Assembly (NCBI GenBank): GCA_007449985.2
Contig: VIIQ02000732.1
Location: 160,186-224,185 of the forward strand
Reading direction: 5' to 3'
DNA length: 64,000 nt
From: Desmodesmus armatus
Taxonomy: Eukaryota > Chlorophyta > Chlorophyceae > Sphaeropleales > Scenedesmaceae
Shown here: positions 31,000 through 44,500 of the stretch, piece by piece
Layout: each line of letters opens with the position of its first letter
Numbering within the stretch: the stretch's first letter is position 1
Notes under the pieces: generated by a model
The model's database searches: none
Told to the model about the DNA's origin: nothing
Seen by the model: the letters and a program-made list of their open reading frames with translations, nothing else
Program-made: the position numbers and the translations under genes

Positions 31000-33900
31000 A
31001 TGATGCTGCAAGGGCGGTGCCACCTATCCAGCACTACTAGGTACCCAGTCCCAGTTTTCCGACACGACGGTCGTGCACATGTATACACTGGTCGCACCAG
31101 GACGGCGGTGTCAGCTATAGACATACCATCATCTTCTCCGGAGGGTAGCGGAACGTCTGCTGTGGCCCCAGGTGGTCGGACCATCCTCCTTGCTGTCGAT
31201 GACAGCCAGGTGGGTGACCCAATCGAGGGTTAAACGAGGGCCTTGCAACTTGCTGGTAACCTATGTGATGCACTCAAATCATTTCAAGTTTGATCTAGCG
31301 CTTTGGCTTCGCTTCCAGCACACACCTCTGTGTCATCAGCACACACCAGTACTGCCTTGCCACTGACGTAGCGATCTCAACGGACCGAGCTTCGAATGCA
31401 AGTGCATTTGAGGTGATCGCTGAATGCTGCAGGAGTCAGAGTTCGCTCTGCACTGGTCGCTGCAGCAGATGGTGAGGGAAGGTGAGCTGTGTGGGAGGCT
31501 GACAAAGTACCAATGCTCAGAGCACGCTGCTCACATGTGCGGGAGGCTGCACAACACATGAGCTGGCATGCCCTGTCGTTTACTCGATATTCAGTACCCG
31601 TCAGGCTGCCATCAGGTTGGAGAAGACATGCAGCACCCACCTGATAGAGGCCGGGTCGACACTGACTTGGCAGTGGCAGCCTGTCAGCACGAAGTTGGCA
31701 AGCCATCGTACATCAACAGCATGCAGCACACCTGCAGCTGCCATGCTGCCCCATACCCATGGAGAGCAATGCACTAAGGCACATGCAAACCAACACTGCT
31801 ACCCATGTGTTGTCAATGATAGTGGGTCAAGCTTTGTTCAGCAATGCAGCAGCTGCACACCAGAAGGAAAAATAACAGTGTGTGCTGTTTTACCATACCT
31901 TATAACAGTTAGCTATGTGGTGAGTAGTTACCAACAACTGTGACTCCCGCCCCTATGTGCCTGTTGCTGCACCCCCGTTGGCCTTGCTTTCTTGCAGGTG
32001 ACACACTCAAGCTGATGCACTGTGTCCCTTCCTTGCCGCCTGGCCGCCTAGTGGCGGTCCCTGGTGCTGGGCTGCTGCGTGTGCCTCACGTTGACCCAGC
32101 TCTCCTTGCTGAGAAGGCGGCAGCAGAGGCTGACAGCTCACTGGCAGGGAAGCTGATGGCACATGTGAACAAGAAGGACGGGGTAAGTGGCCGCCTGTTG
32201 TCAGTTGATCAAGCGATGTTGCAGCTGCAGCTGTGAAGCTCGAGAGCTCATGCCAGCCAGTCACTGATATCACGGAGATGGGGGCAAACCAGATGGAGCC
32301 ACATGAATCGGGAGAGAGTTGCTGTTGTCGAGGCTGGCGGACAGAGCTGGCAGTCACCAGGTGCAGCCATGCATCTTGCTGGGACATGCTGATGCCAGTT
32401 ACTTTGGTACGTGCGTCACTTGGAGGCCGAGTGGCGCTGCCTACCACTGGTGGGTTGCGCCTCTTGGCGTTCCCCCATAATGCACCACACATGGCACCTC
32501 GGCAAGTAGGCTACTGAGACAGATGGCTTCGAAGGCAGGCAAGACATTCTTCCTTGCGCACTCCACAGGAGTGCAACCAACAGCTGTGCAAAGCATTGCT
32601 ATGCTATGTCTCTCACACACCACTGTAGGTACAAGGCGTCTTTGAAGTGCTGAAGGGACCCCCAGCGGACACCAAGGCCAGCATTAGCAACGCCCTATGC
32701 AGCAAAACAAAGGCAGACGGCGCCGCAGCCATTGTTATCGGCAGCAGCAGCAGGGGCGGGCTCAAGGAGGCTCTGCTTGGCAGCATCGCAGCCAACCTGG
32801 CCCACAACTGTGACGTGCCGGTGGTGGTCCTGCACAAGCCTCGTGCTGGGGAACCTGCAGGAAACAATGCGGGAAACGGTCAGCACGGAGCAGCGGACGT
32901 GACGTGGCTGTTCAGGGCCAGCACGCAGGAGATCTTGGGGGAGGCTGCTGTAGGGCAGCTAGCGCCAGCTCAGGATGCTGCCACACCCAGGTGAGGGTTC
33001 TCTGGCACAGCATCGTGCAGTACAGTACTATACAATACAGTGCGGTGCAGTGCAGTACAGAGCAGTAGAGTGCATGTGTTGGGGACAAAGTTGCCAGCTC
33101 AGGATGCTGGCAATACATCCAAAGGATGATGGTGCAGTGCCACAGAACAGTGCAGCGCAGTAGACAGTGCAGTGCTGTGTAGCGCAGAGCAGCGCATCAC
33201 AGGTGTTGGGGACAGATGAGCAGAGTCCCCAAGCTGGGGAGTGAGGTCCAGACAGCAACGAAGGGGCTGGCAGCGCTGTTGTGTCTGCTGTTGTTGCTGA
33301 CCACCCTGCGCGCACCAACACGCTCCGCTTGCGCAGTAACAACGTGTCATGAGCACTAACGCGCTCCACTTGCACGTGACGCTCTTGCCTCTTGTTGCTG
33401 ACCAGGCACTCATGCACAGGTTCAACAGCAGCGCAACATTGCGGTAGCCATCGATGACAGCGAGAAGGGTCTGGCAGTGTTGTTTTGTTTGCTGTTGTTG
33501 CCAACCTCCCTCTGCGCACCAACACGCTCCTCTCCTTGCCGACCATGCACTTGTGCACAGGTCCAGCAGGCGCGCAACGTTGTGGTAGCCATCGATGACA
33601 GTGAGGAGGGACTGGCAGCAGTTGGTTGGGTGCTGCGGCACCTGTGGAGGCTTGGGGATGTCCTGCACCTGCTGCACGTGGTTCCCGCCCTGCCAGCACA
33701 CATGAGCTACAGCCTTGCACCTGGTGGGTGGCCAGCGACTCTTCTGCATGATGTGGTCTTGGGGGGACAAAGGGTGGGAGGTTTGGGCGCAACTTTGTGT
33801 CCGGGTATACCGGGACTACGTAGTGCTATGCATGGGGAGGTGTGGGATGTGTCTTGCAGTGCAAGCCTAGCCACAGCGGCGCCTTGTGTCAATGTTCCGC

Positions 33901-35834
33901 GGGAGGCCTGGGGATGTCCTGCACCTACTGCACGTGGTTCCCGCCCTGCCAGCACACATGAGCTACAGCCTTGCACCTGGTGGGTGGCCAGCGACTCTTC
34001 TGCATGATGTGGTCTTGGGGGACAAAGGGTGGGAGGTTTGGGCGCAACTTTGTGTCCGGGTATACCGGGACTACGTAGTGCTATGCATGGGGAGGTGTGG
34101 GATGTGTCTTGCGGTGCAAGCCTAGCAACAGCGGCGCCTTGTGTCAATGTTCCGCGGGAGGCCTGGGGATGTCCTGCACCTACTGCACGTGGTTCCCGCC
34201 CTGCCAGCACACATGAGCTACAGCCTTGCACCTGGTGGGTGGCCAGCGACTCTTCTGCATGATGTGGTCTTGGGGGCACAAAGGGTGGGAGGTTTGGGCG
34301 CAACTTTGTGTCCGGGTATACCGGGACTACGTAGTGCTATGCATGGGGAGGTGTGGGATGTGTCTTGCGGTGCAAGCCTAGCCACAGCGGCGCCTTGTGT
34401 CAATGTTCCGCGGGAGGCCTGGGGATGTCCTGCACCTGCTGCACGTGGTTCCCGCCCTGCCAGCACACATGAGCTACAGCCTTGCACCTGGTGGGTGGGC
34501 TAGGACTGCTGTGGATGTTGTGGTTTTGGAGCTACAGAGGGTGGGAGGTTGGGTTGCAAGTTTGTGTCCGGGTAGTGTCATGCATGGGGGCGTGTGGGAT
34601 GCCGGTGGTGCAAGCTAAGCCAGCGGTTGGCATGGGAGGTGCAGTGCCGCATGCCGAGAGCTCAGGCCTACAACTCAGCACCCCCAGCACATTAGAATTG
34701 TGGCGTGTAATGGGCAAGTACAGCAGGGATGGCCAGGGGTAACTGCTGGCATGTCTTGCTGTTGTCATTTGGTGACGTGTCTTGGTTTTGCTATGCTGTT
34801 GTACATCCTCATCCTAGTGACTATCATCCTCAAGACTATCAGCCATATGAAACGGGCATTGCTGTGCTAGCATGCACCTGCGGTGGTTGCTCCACTTCAT
34901 GACCGCTTGCGCTACACCAACACTTGCTTCCATCCTCATGCAGTGCACAGCACTGATGTGTTGTATGCCCACCGTGTGATGACGTGCCATGCTGTGTCAT
35001 GCTGTGCTGTCGTGTGCTATGCAGATGGCATGCTGTACAGTCTGCCGCTGCCCCAGATAGAGGAGGCACAGGTCAGTCAATCGGTCAGTCCTCAGGTGGT
35101 TGCTGTTGCCAGCACTACCTTAGTGCCAGCACTGCCTGTGCATGACCGTCAGTGCTAGATCGCAGTGCATGTGTATCACGTCTTATCATGACCGTGCGTT
35201 GTGGTGTGCACTTACATATGAACATCATGTCCATATTGAGTTCATGTTTATGATGAGTGTGAATGAGTTTGTCCAGTTACTTGCGGCTTTCAGCCGCTTG
35301 GCTGAGCTTGTCAAAGTGGCGGCAGACTTGACACCCTCTTGCGCTGCTGTTGCTCGACTTGCACAGCACATTGTCTGCTGCTGGTAGTATGCTGCCTTGT
35401 ATCGCACTGTTACTGTTGCTGTTTCTTCTACGCGGTTGAGTACGCATCTGAGACCCCATAGTGAGCCAAGACACAATCACTTTCACTCGTGCTGCTTGTT
35501 TGTTTGAACATTGCCTGCCTATCAGGTTGAGGAGAGCCATTGGCGGGACTTGCTGCTGCAACGCTTTGGCCCCCTGCTGCAATCAAACCACGTCAACTTC
35601 CAGCTAGATGTCCTGACAGACTACGGCAGCGACCCACTGTCCGGGGTAGCTGGTGCTGTGGTGTCAACCGCAGAGCAGCTGGAGGCTGCAGCGCTGGTGG
35701 TGTGTGGGCACAGCAAGGGCACCTTTGCTGAGTGGCTGCTGGGGAGTGTGAGTGACTTTGCTGTGCATCACTCGGCGGTGCCTGTGGTGGTACTGCACGG
35801 ATCTGAGTTTGCACCGGAAGGGTCACCATCATGA
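31000..35834 (+). CDS. Tandem universal stress protein (two USP domains)
   Basis: Recognised exons: about 31000-31209, 31998-32182, 32629 to ~32992, 33561-33723, 35025-35071 and 35526-35834. Domain 1: GGRTILLAVDDSQ (beta-1), DTLKLMHCVP (beta-2), and GSSSRGGLKEALLGS (the G-x2-G-x9-GS type ATP-binding loop) then VPVVVLHKP. Domain 2: NVVVAIDDSEEGLAAVGWVL, DVLHLLHVVP, GHSKGTFAEWLLGS and VPVVVLHGSEF. USP proteins bind ATP and help stress tolerance; the kept loops suggest nucleotide binding. An exon for helix 1 of domain 1 is expected between 31210 and 31997 (phases demand it) but I could not find it. The join between domains is also unresolved: the best donor at ~32993 does not give the right phase to 33561, and another donor (such as GTAGGG near 32950) or two separate genes are possible. 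The start codon is tentative. Confidence 0.72.
33016..33190. repeat. Degenerate CAGTA/GCAGT-type simple sequence
   Basis: An irregular tract of cagtacagt-like words in the USP region, interrupted at 33083-33115 by a copy of the end of exon 32629-32992 (gccagctcaggatgctg repeated exactly). A similar tract in inverted sense occurs at about 41806-41905, inside an intron of the secreted repeat protein gene. Confidence 0.7.
33414..33476 (+). repeat. Upstream partial copy of USP exon 33561-33723 (5' half)
   Basis: It reads acag then VQQQRNIAVAIDDSEKGLAV, against VQQARNVVVAIDDSEEGLAA in the full exon 147 bp downstream. The acceptor is kept. The copy then runs into intron-like sequence that is itself the upstream flank of the full exon. 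Confidence 0.9.
33654..34510 (+). repeat. 256-bp tandem repeat carrying the 3' half of a USP exon
   Basis: Units begin at about 33654, 33910, 34165 and 34421; the first three are nearly identical over their whole length and the fourth is partial and then diverges. Each unit carries codons for GDVLHLLHVVPALPAHMSYS up to a GTGGGTGG donor, followed by intron sequence. Only the first copy is joined to the exon's 5' half. Confidence 0.95.
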
Positions 35835-38564
35835 TAGCCTTTTGGAGCTGGTGTTGAGGCACCGGAATGCCGGGATTGTGGGGCCCTGTTGTTTGTGGCT
35901 CTTCTGGACCCAAGTATGCATATGTGACTCTGCTGTGCATCACTCGGCGGTGCCTGTGGTGGTACTGCACGGATCTGAGTTTGCACGGGTCTGACTTTTG
36001 CCCCAGGAGGGGCGCAGATCTGAGTTTGCCTCAGGAGGGTGCGAGTCTGAGTTCGCCCTAGGAGCAGCATCATAGTCTTGTCAAGCTGCTTTTGAGGCAC
36101 AGGAATGCCGGGCCTGTGGTGTCCTGTTACATTTGGCTTTTCTAGACCTGAGTATGTGTGTCAACAGATGGAGTACTTGTGTGAGTGCCGAGGTGTACTG
36201 CTGTTTGGCAGCGTCATTGGCCAGGCTGGGTTTGTGTGCTTCACAAGCAACACAAACAGCAAAGTTGTGGGGGAGATGTTGAGTGGGTTGGAGCTGTATC
36301 CCTCATGAGCTGTAGAATCAGAGACCAGCATGGGTACCAGGCGGGGCTGCATGTGATGAACTGAAGTTTTTTCAGTTGAGGTGGGTTGCGTGGGTGGTTG
36401 ACCTATGATGGTGTTGGTTGGTTAGGTGTTATGACTCATAACACCTCGGAGGTCAGTTTTCAACAGAGTGCACTACACAGCTGCGAGAGGCAGTACTGAC
36501 TGGCATATTACCACACAGGTGTGACTCAGTTGTTGTTGGACAGGTTGAGTGCCAGTGTGGCTGGCTGCATGCTGCCTGTTGCAGCAGCAGAGTCAGTGCG
36601 GCAGTGTTGCTGTGCCTGGTTGTTGAGCGTGTGCATCGGTGGCAGGTTGACCACACAAGAAAGCCTATTATCGTCGTGTCCAGAGGCTGATGCCCATTTT
36701 CATTCTACACGTTGGATATGACCTTGTTGGGCAGCCCAACAGGATACACTCAAGTTATACCTGAACCAGGTGTGTTCTGCAGCGGTCATGTCAGTTGATT
36801 GTGGACTGCGTCTGTTGCTGTGTGGGTGATTGTTCCTGCATGGTCGGCTGTGCAGCTGCAGGACGACAGCAGGTTTGGATGGATGGTGGTCACTAACAGC
36901 TGACAGGGTTATGACAAGTAGGGTGGCGTTCGAATCCATTTGAATTCAAATGTGAGTGTGGCCAGGCTATTTGACCTGCTGGTTTATACAAAGTGACAGC
37001 TGGCAGGGCCCATGTGGCCACACAAAGAAACCTGTGGTGGGACTGGAAGTCAATGGTGCAGCTGTCTGGAGTCGGACCCTCTAACAGGCTTGACAGCTTT
37101 GAAAAGAAAAGAAAAAAAGCTTGACTGTTGCGTGGCCAGTTCCCTTTGCAAACACACACGAGTAGGAAAGAGAGACATGGTATGTGTCTGCAGCTGCACG
37201 GGTGTTGAGTGCTGCTGTACTTGCTAATGTACTGCTCAGGTGGCATTCAAATAGGTTTCAAATGACACTTGCGGTTGTAGGCCGAGCTTTAAAGGTTGGA
37301 TGTCAAGGTTTTCTAGAACAGCGGTATGTACACAACCTGATGCCGTCTGATGGCACAGTGACCTTCTACCCTGTGAGCTGCCAACACAGTCACCACACAC
37401 CAGGTTGCACACTGACAGAGCTGCCTTATTCCACGGCGATCCATCACGCTTTTTGAGCACAGTACTGCAGCACAGCTGCCGTGGAACGTATTCTCAATGG
37501 CTGGCATCTACAGTCTCAACAGACAGGCTGTCCTACTGCCTCTTGCTGCGACTTGCAGAGCCCACTCTGAGGGCCCCAAACACGCATTACTGGACGATCA
37601 TCGATAACAACATGATGTCTTTATCTTAGCTGCATGCTTCTGGTTGGATTGTGCACCTGAACCGTGCCGAAACAGACTGGCATGGCTGCGCAGCTGTATC
37701 ATGCTGCTGCTGGTGTGTACGAGACGATGCACAGGCAGGCTGCCAGGCTGCACTGCTATGACTCTGAAACGTATTTGTACTTTGTATCTTGTACCTGCAG
37801 CCACGTCCTTTGGATTTTAGCTGCACGCATGGCTGTTTCAGTCCATGCTATCAGCTGTTTCACCCTATGGTGTCACCTGGAGAATGATTTGAACGGGTGA
37901 AAGCCATCAAGAACGTAATCACAGGAAAACCAATATGCGTGTAGCCTTGGTGTGCAGTAAATGACTTCGCTGTGGGACCGGCCCGCGTTCTTGGGTCAAC
38001 CTTTAGGGTTGGGGTTCCACGAGGCTCTTGCAGCTCACAACTAAAGTATTGAAGATGTCTGTAGGGTGTTTTTGTGTGTTTAATTCGTTGTGCTGCGTTT
38101 GCTCATTGTTGAATCCCCCTCTGCTGGTCCCGCTGCCAACACGTTGATTAGGCAACAGCACCAGCTCGAACACGAGTGAAACACGACCCAGACGCTTTTT
38201 GGATTAGACGTGGCTTTTTTCCACCCTGTCAAGGCGCGTGAAGGTGCGTGAAGCGTACTGTCGGTGTGGCAGTACATGCCCAATCGGACGTTTCCAAGTG
38301 CTCCAGCAGTTGCAGAAAGTCCAAAGTACTGTAAAATGCAGAATTGAGTGGCGTGGGACTCCATGCATGGGACAGATTGAGTTCTTGCCGTTTCAATCAC
38401 CGAAACGTGCTTGAACATAACAGCAGATGCCACGAAGCTGTCAGCTATTTCATCATGCGCATTGTGATATGAGTTTCCAGAAACTGATGTGATGGTACTG
38501 CCCTGCTGCCCGCGGTCACACTGTTGCTGCCCTGCTGCTGTCCCAGGTGTCACACACCACAGCC
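35835..38564. other. Intergenic region; USP tail copies, then nothing recognised
   Basis: The first ~300 bp hold duplicated USP 3' end. From about 36150 to 38564 I see no supported gene. A short block near 36450-36500 (gaggcagtactga core) resembles one near 46290-46310 and may be a small dispersed repeat. Confidence 0.5.
35920..36130 (+). repeat. Downstream copies of the USP 3' end
   Basis: The segment coding HHSAVPVVVLHGSEF recurs at about 35930-35990 with its own early stop. The following flank (gaggcaccggaatgccggg) recurs near 36092 as gaggcacaggaatgccggg. Spacing is about 180-220 bp. Confidence 0.88.
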
Positions 38565-41500
38565 ATGGGTCCTCTCATGGTGGTGCTGGTGCTGCTTGCC
38601 AGCACACAGCTCTCCCAAGCAATGCCAAACCCAAGCAGCGCCTCGGACAGTGACCGTATCGCAGTCCAAGCAGCTCTGCACGACCTGCTGCACTCGGGCA
38701 CCCCACACACAGGCCGGGGTGTGTCAGTCAGCACGCAGAACGTTGTGCTGAAAGAAGCAGCAGCAAAGCTCGTGAGCGACCCGGGAGATGCCCCAGTCGC
38801 CCTGCAGGAGAAAGGCGACCGCACCAACGATCCCGGAGATGCCCCTGTCCGTCAGTCCAGCAGCGCTGTCCAGGAGAAAGGCGACCGCACCAACGACCCA
38901 GGAGATGCCCCCGTCCGTCAGTCCAGCAGCGCTGTCCAGGAGAAGGGCGACCGCACCAACGACCCAGGAGACGCCCCCGTCCGTCAGTCCAGCCATGCTG
39001 TGAGGGAAAAGGGTGATCGTGTCAACGACCCAGGAGATGCCCCCGTGCGCCAAAGCAGCAGTGCTGTCCAGGAAAAAGGCGACCGCACCAATGATCCCGG
39101 AGACGCCCCTGTCCGTCAGTCCAGCCACGCAGTCAACGAGGCCGGCCAAGCTCGCCAGAGGCCCGTTATATCACAGGATGAGCACATCGCCCCCGATGCC
39201 ATCGCCCCCCACTACGTTTTCAAGCCCGACCCCTCCTCCACCCCCATCTACGTCCGCAAGGTCGCCTACAACAAGCCCCACACCGCGATGGACGACGCGA
39301 GCGTCAAGGGCGCTGCTGCATCCAAGGTCCGTGACATGCAGAAGGCAGATGATCCTGCAGGACAGCCCTGGGGCCTTTGGAACGAGATGCTTGATGTCAC
39401 TGCCCTGCTGAGCGGTGCTGGACAGTACGGCGAAGCGTCTTCCGTTGGTACCTACGGCGCTGCTGTGCCCGCCCCTGGCTACGGAGAGGCCTCTACCCTT
39501 GCCCCCAAGACCCCAGAACCCACTCAGAAGGCGACCAACCCTGTGAAGGCGCTAGCTTATGGTGTCGGCAGTGCGCTTCGCAAGCACCGCAGGCACAGCA
39601 ACCCCACGCACGAAGCCGGTAATGCTGTCGACTACATCGGTTCTGATCCCATCGGTGCAGATACAGTTGGCGCAGGCGCTGTTGCAGCTGCTGTGGCGGC
39701 AGCAGCAAAGCCAGCAGCTGTCAGGGAGGCTGGCCAGGGAGCCGCTGGTACTGTTGATGGAATCTATGAGGACCCCTCTGACTTCTCAATGGCGCGTAAG
39801 CTCCTGCAGTACGTGAAGGTGGCTGCTCTCAATATCGCTGGCGTGAATGTCGCGAAGAGCACTGATGGCAAGGTTGCAGTGGATGTTGCTGCTCCCTTCA
39901 CCGGTGTGTCAGTGCGCAAGGAGACTGGCGCCCGCTCCCTCAAGCAGTCAGTGAACGTCGCCGCTCTCAACTATGCTGGCGTGAATGTGCTGAAGACTGC
40001 TGATGGCAAGGTGGCAGTGGATGTCGCCGCTCCCTTCACTGGTGTGTCAGTGCGCAAGGAGACCGGCGCGGTGGACTCCTCTTCCCGCTCCCTCAAGCAG
40101 TCAGTCAACGTGGCCGCTGTGAACATCGCTGGCGTGAATGTGCTGAAGTCTGCCGACGGCAAGGTGGCAGTGGATGTTGCAGCTCCCTTCACCGGCGTGT
40201 CGGTGCGCAAGGAAACCGGCGCTGTGGACTCCTCCTCCCGTTCCCTCAAGCAGTCCGTCAACGTTGCCGCTATCAACTATGCTGGCGTGAACGTCATCAA
40301 GACTGCTGATGGCAAGGTTGCAGTGGATGTTGCTGCTCCCTTCACCGGTGTGTCAGTGCGCAAGGAGACCGGCGCCCGCTCCCTCAAGCATTCTGTCAAC
40401 GTCGCCGCTTTGGACATCGCTGGCGTGAATGTGTTCAAGAATGCCGATGGCAAGGTTGCAGTGGATGTTGCAGCTCCCTTCACTGGTGTGTCAGTGCGCA
40501 AGGAGACTGGCGCTGTGGACTCTTCCTCCCGTTCCCTGAAGCAGTCAGTGAACGTGGCTGCTCTCAACTACGCTGGCGTGAACGTGCTAAAGACTGCTGA
40601 TGGCAAGGTGGCAGTGGATGTCGCCGCTCCCTTCACCGGTGTGTCAGTGCGCAAGGAGGCCGCCGCTGTGGACTCCTCCTCCCGTTCCCTCAAGCAGTCC
40701 GTCAACGTCGCCGCTTTGGACATCGCTGGCGTGAACGTGCTGAAGACTGCCGATGGCAAGGTTGCAGTGGATGTTGCAGCTCCCTTCACCGGTGTGTCAG
40801 TGCGCAAGGAGACTGGCGCCCGCTCCCTGAAGCAGTCAGTCAACGTGGCCGCTCTCAACTATGCTGGCGTGAACGTGCTGAAGACTGCTGACGGAAAGGT
40901 GGCAGTGGATGTTGCAGCTCCCTTCACCGGTGTGTCAGTGCGCAAGGAGGCTGGCGCTGCTGCTCCTAACTCCCGTTCCCTCAAGCAGTCAGTCAACGTG
41001 GCCGCTGTCGACATTGCTGGCGTGAACGTGATCAAGACTGCTGATGGCAAGGTGGCAGTGGATGTTGCGGCTCCCTTCACCGGTGTGTCAGTGCGCAAGG
41101 AGACTGGCTCCCGCTCCCTCAAGCAGTCAGTCAACGTGGCCGCTCTGGACATCGCTGGCGTGAACGTGATCAAGACTGCTGATGGCAAGGTGGCAGTGGA
41201 TGTTGCAGCTCCCTTCACCGGTGTGTCGGTGCGCAAGGAGACCGGCGCTGTGGACTCCTCCTCCCGTTCCCTCAAGCAGTCCGTCAACGTGGCTGCTCTC
41301 AACTTTGCTGGCGTGAATGTGATTAAGACTGCTGATGGCAAGGTGGCAGTAGACGTGGCAGCTCCCTTCACCGGTGTGTCAGTGCGCAAGGAGACCGGCG
41401 CTGCTGCTGCTGGTGGCTCACGGAAGCTGCTTGATGATGCCAAGACGGTGTCTGCTGCCTCTAAGCAGATGGATGAGGAAGCTGAACCTGTCGAGGCTGA

Positions 41501-44500
41501 GCAGGTGAGGGCTTTGGGGTGGGGCTTTTGGGGAGTTACTCAGTTTTGGGGTGAAAGGTAGGGACCCTCTTCTTTCAATGTTGAGCACCTTGGGGCGGTG
41601 GCATAGCTGGATCGTTGGTTTGGTTTGCCTTACAAGGTGCAGGTCTCCTTGACCATCATAGTTGGGGTTTGATGGGGGCGTCACAGCTTCTGCTGCACCC
41701 TGCTGTTTGATGATGCTGTTACTGTTGGTTGCTGGGCCCCCACATAGTGCCAAATCAGGGCACACTGCCCCAATAATTCCCGCTTGCACCATACTGTCTT
41801 GTCATGTATTGCACAGTACTGTACTGCACTACACTGCATTTGCATGCACTGTACTGTACTGTCTTGACCTGCGCTCTGCTGTTCTGCACTGTACTGTCTA
41901 ACACTATGTCAGGCTTACTGATTGCTGCTGCCACTTTTGTATGTATGTACGCAGGTTGGCAACATGGTCCCCGCAGATGCTCCTGCAGATGCCGCCCCCA
42001 AGGCTGAGGCTACCTCTAGCAAGAAGACCTCTTCTTCTGCTTCTTCCTCCACTTCCAGCAGCAAGAAGAGCCACTCAAGTTCCAAGAAGAAGCCCTCATA
42101 CGATGAGGAGGAGGAGTACCACAGCTCTTCACCACCTGCTGGCGGCTACTATAGCAAGACAGGTAAGCAGGCTGTACCAGACTCAAATCATTTGGGTAAT
42201 CAAGATGCCTTCATCTGGGTCTTCATTTGCGCAAGAGGACGGCAGGGGGAGGCACGGCACAAGCGGGTTTCCTTTGGCAGCACCTGGGCCCTCGTGTGCT
42301 GATCAGGGTGACAGTAAATCACACAGCTATCACCACCTGCTGCCTGAGTTTGCTGCGATTTTGACCGTTCACGGTGAACATAGGGGGGGTGCAGTGCAGC
42401 ACACCCTCAAGGTCATAGGTGCACAGGTATGACTCCCTCTGCATGATAACAGTGAAAAATTATACGCGCACCTCACTGGCCTGCCAGGCACAGCTGCGTG
42501 ACTGACACGGCAAGAGAGTCACAAACACACCTTCATGTATGTGTGTCCACAGGTACCAAGAGTGAGGCCGTCGAGGCCAAGCCCCAAAGCACCGACAAGC
42601 CCGCACCACAGGACCCCAAGCCAGCTGCCGACCAGCCCGCCAAGCCAGCAGCTGACAACACCCCCAAGCCCAGCACACCAGTACAGGCCAGCTCTGCAAA
42701 GCCTGACACCCCCAGTGCCGGTACAGCTGCTGCTAAGCCTGCTGGTAGTGCAGCTGTCGGCGTTGCATCTGCATCTACTACAGCAGCAGCAGCTAAGCCA
42801 TCTGGGATCAAGTCCTTCCACTTTGCCACAGCCGACGGCGAGGGCAGCGAGGAGAAGCCAGAGGGAGTGAATGAGGATCCGTTGGCTATGAGAGCCGCAG
42901 TGGCAGCTGCTGCTGTTGCCGCAGAGAAGACTACATCCGCTGCTAGCAAGGATGCGTCAGTGGGAGTTGCTAGTGCTGCCAGCAGCAGCAGCAGCAAGGG
43001 TGGTGTCAGCACAGCTGCTGCAGAGCCTCAGGGCAAGAAGTCAGCCAGCAAGGCACAGGGAACAGCAGCAGCAGTGGGTGATGTTGTGGAAGAGCCCAAG
43101 GCCGCTATGCCTATGTTTACAAAGCTCACCCTGACACCCAAGCAGGTGCGTGAAATACTCTGCTTTTGCCAAAGCAGTGGATGTGATGGGGGTGGTTGCT
43201 GGGGGGAGGCAGCCTGGGTGTTCCAGTTGGGTTCTGTCACGGCTGGACGGTACCCTCCACAAACTGCCACAAGACTTTCAGTTTCATGAGCAGGCCAGAA
43301 GCTGCCCCAGAACGCATAGCATCCTGCATGTTCAGCTTTACTCTGCCGCATGGACAGCGCTTGCGCAGCAGCAGATATCATTGCTTGCGATTGTGAGGAT
43401 TAGACGCCAGCTCTTGATCAATGCTGTTCTGACTGTTGTGCTTCGCTCCGTTGCGCTGTGTCCTGTCCTGCTAACAGGTGGAGGAAGTGAAAAAGATGCG
43501 GGCCCAAATGGCAGCCAGCGATGAAGACGAGGAGTCCGACATCATCCCTATGGTTGCTGGCGGCGCCAAGTCCAATCCCTCCAAGTCCTCCAAGGCCGCC
43601 ACCGCCCGTATCGCCTCTGTCGGCCCTGCTGAAGCCAAGCCCCACCACCTGCCCACTGGCGCAACCGCTGCCGCCGAAGAGGAGGAAGAGGAGATGGACC
43701 CAACAGCGACCCTCGAGGCCGACACTCCTGCTGCCGAGCCAATGGCCGACGAAACAGAAGAGGGAGATGAGGAGGAAACTGGGGAGGAGGAGGAGGAGGA
43801 GGACGTTGAAGAGCCGGTCACAAGTGTGAAGACTAACCCTGGTGCTGTTAACGACAGCAAGGGCGCCGCCGATAAGCCCCAAACCCCAGCAAAGGAGGTT
43901 CAGAAGGACGGCACCAGTGGCAAGGGCCAGGTGCAGTCTGTTGAGCCAGAGGCGGATGCCGAAGAGCCGAAGAGCGAGAAGCCCTCCGAGGTCAAGGACG
44001 GCAAGCCGACCGAGGCGAAGCCCGAGCCCGAGAACAAGGTCGTCGACAAGGATGCTCCTCGCGATCCTTTCTTCAACGTGGTGTCGCACCAGCGCCCTAA
44101 GAACCCTCTCGCAGGGCTGTTCGGCATCATCCGTCCTGCCAGCGTGCAGCCCCGCAGCACCGCCGGTCCCCGCTCTCCCCGCAAGCACGCCCACAAGAGG
44201 GGCAAGAAGGGCCCCCGCAAGTCACACAAGCACGAGGATCTGAACCCGGACCTCCCCAAGGGCCCTTACAAGCCCTACGACACCCCCGAGCACCCAACAG
44301 CAGCCGGCATGGGGAGCAGCAGCCCAGAGGGCTTCAGTGTTGCGACGGCATCCATCCACACAGCCTCAGCAGCAGCAAAGCCCGCACTTGACAGCAGCAA
44401 GCAGCAGCAGGAGGTGAGGCCTGGCCAAGCTTTCTTCTTTAGTGCAAATGAGGCTGGGTCTAGGCTTGCAGCTGCTGCAGCGGGAGCCTCCCGCTTACCA

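Noticed and set aside
39493..41443. Minus-strand open frames opposite the 11-unit repeat
   Set aside because: They mirror the plus-strand coding repeat; third-position variation fits the plus strand.
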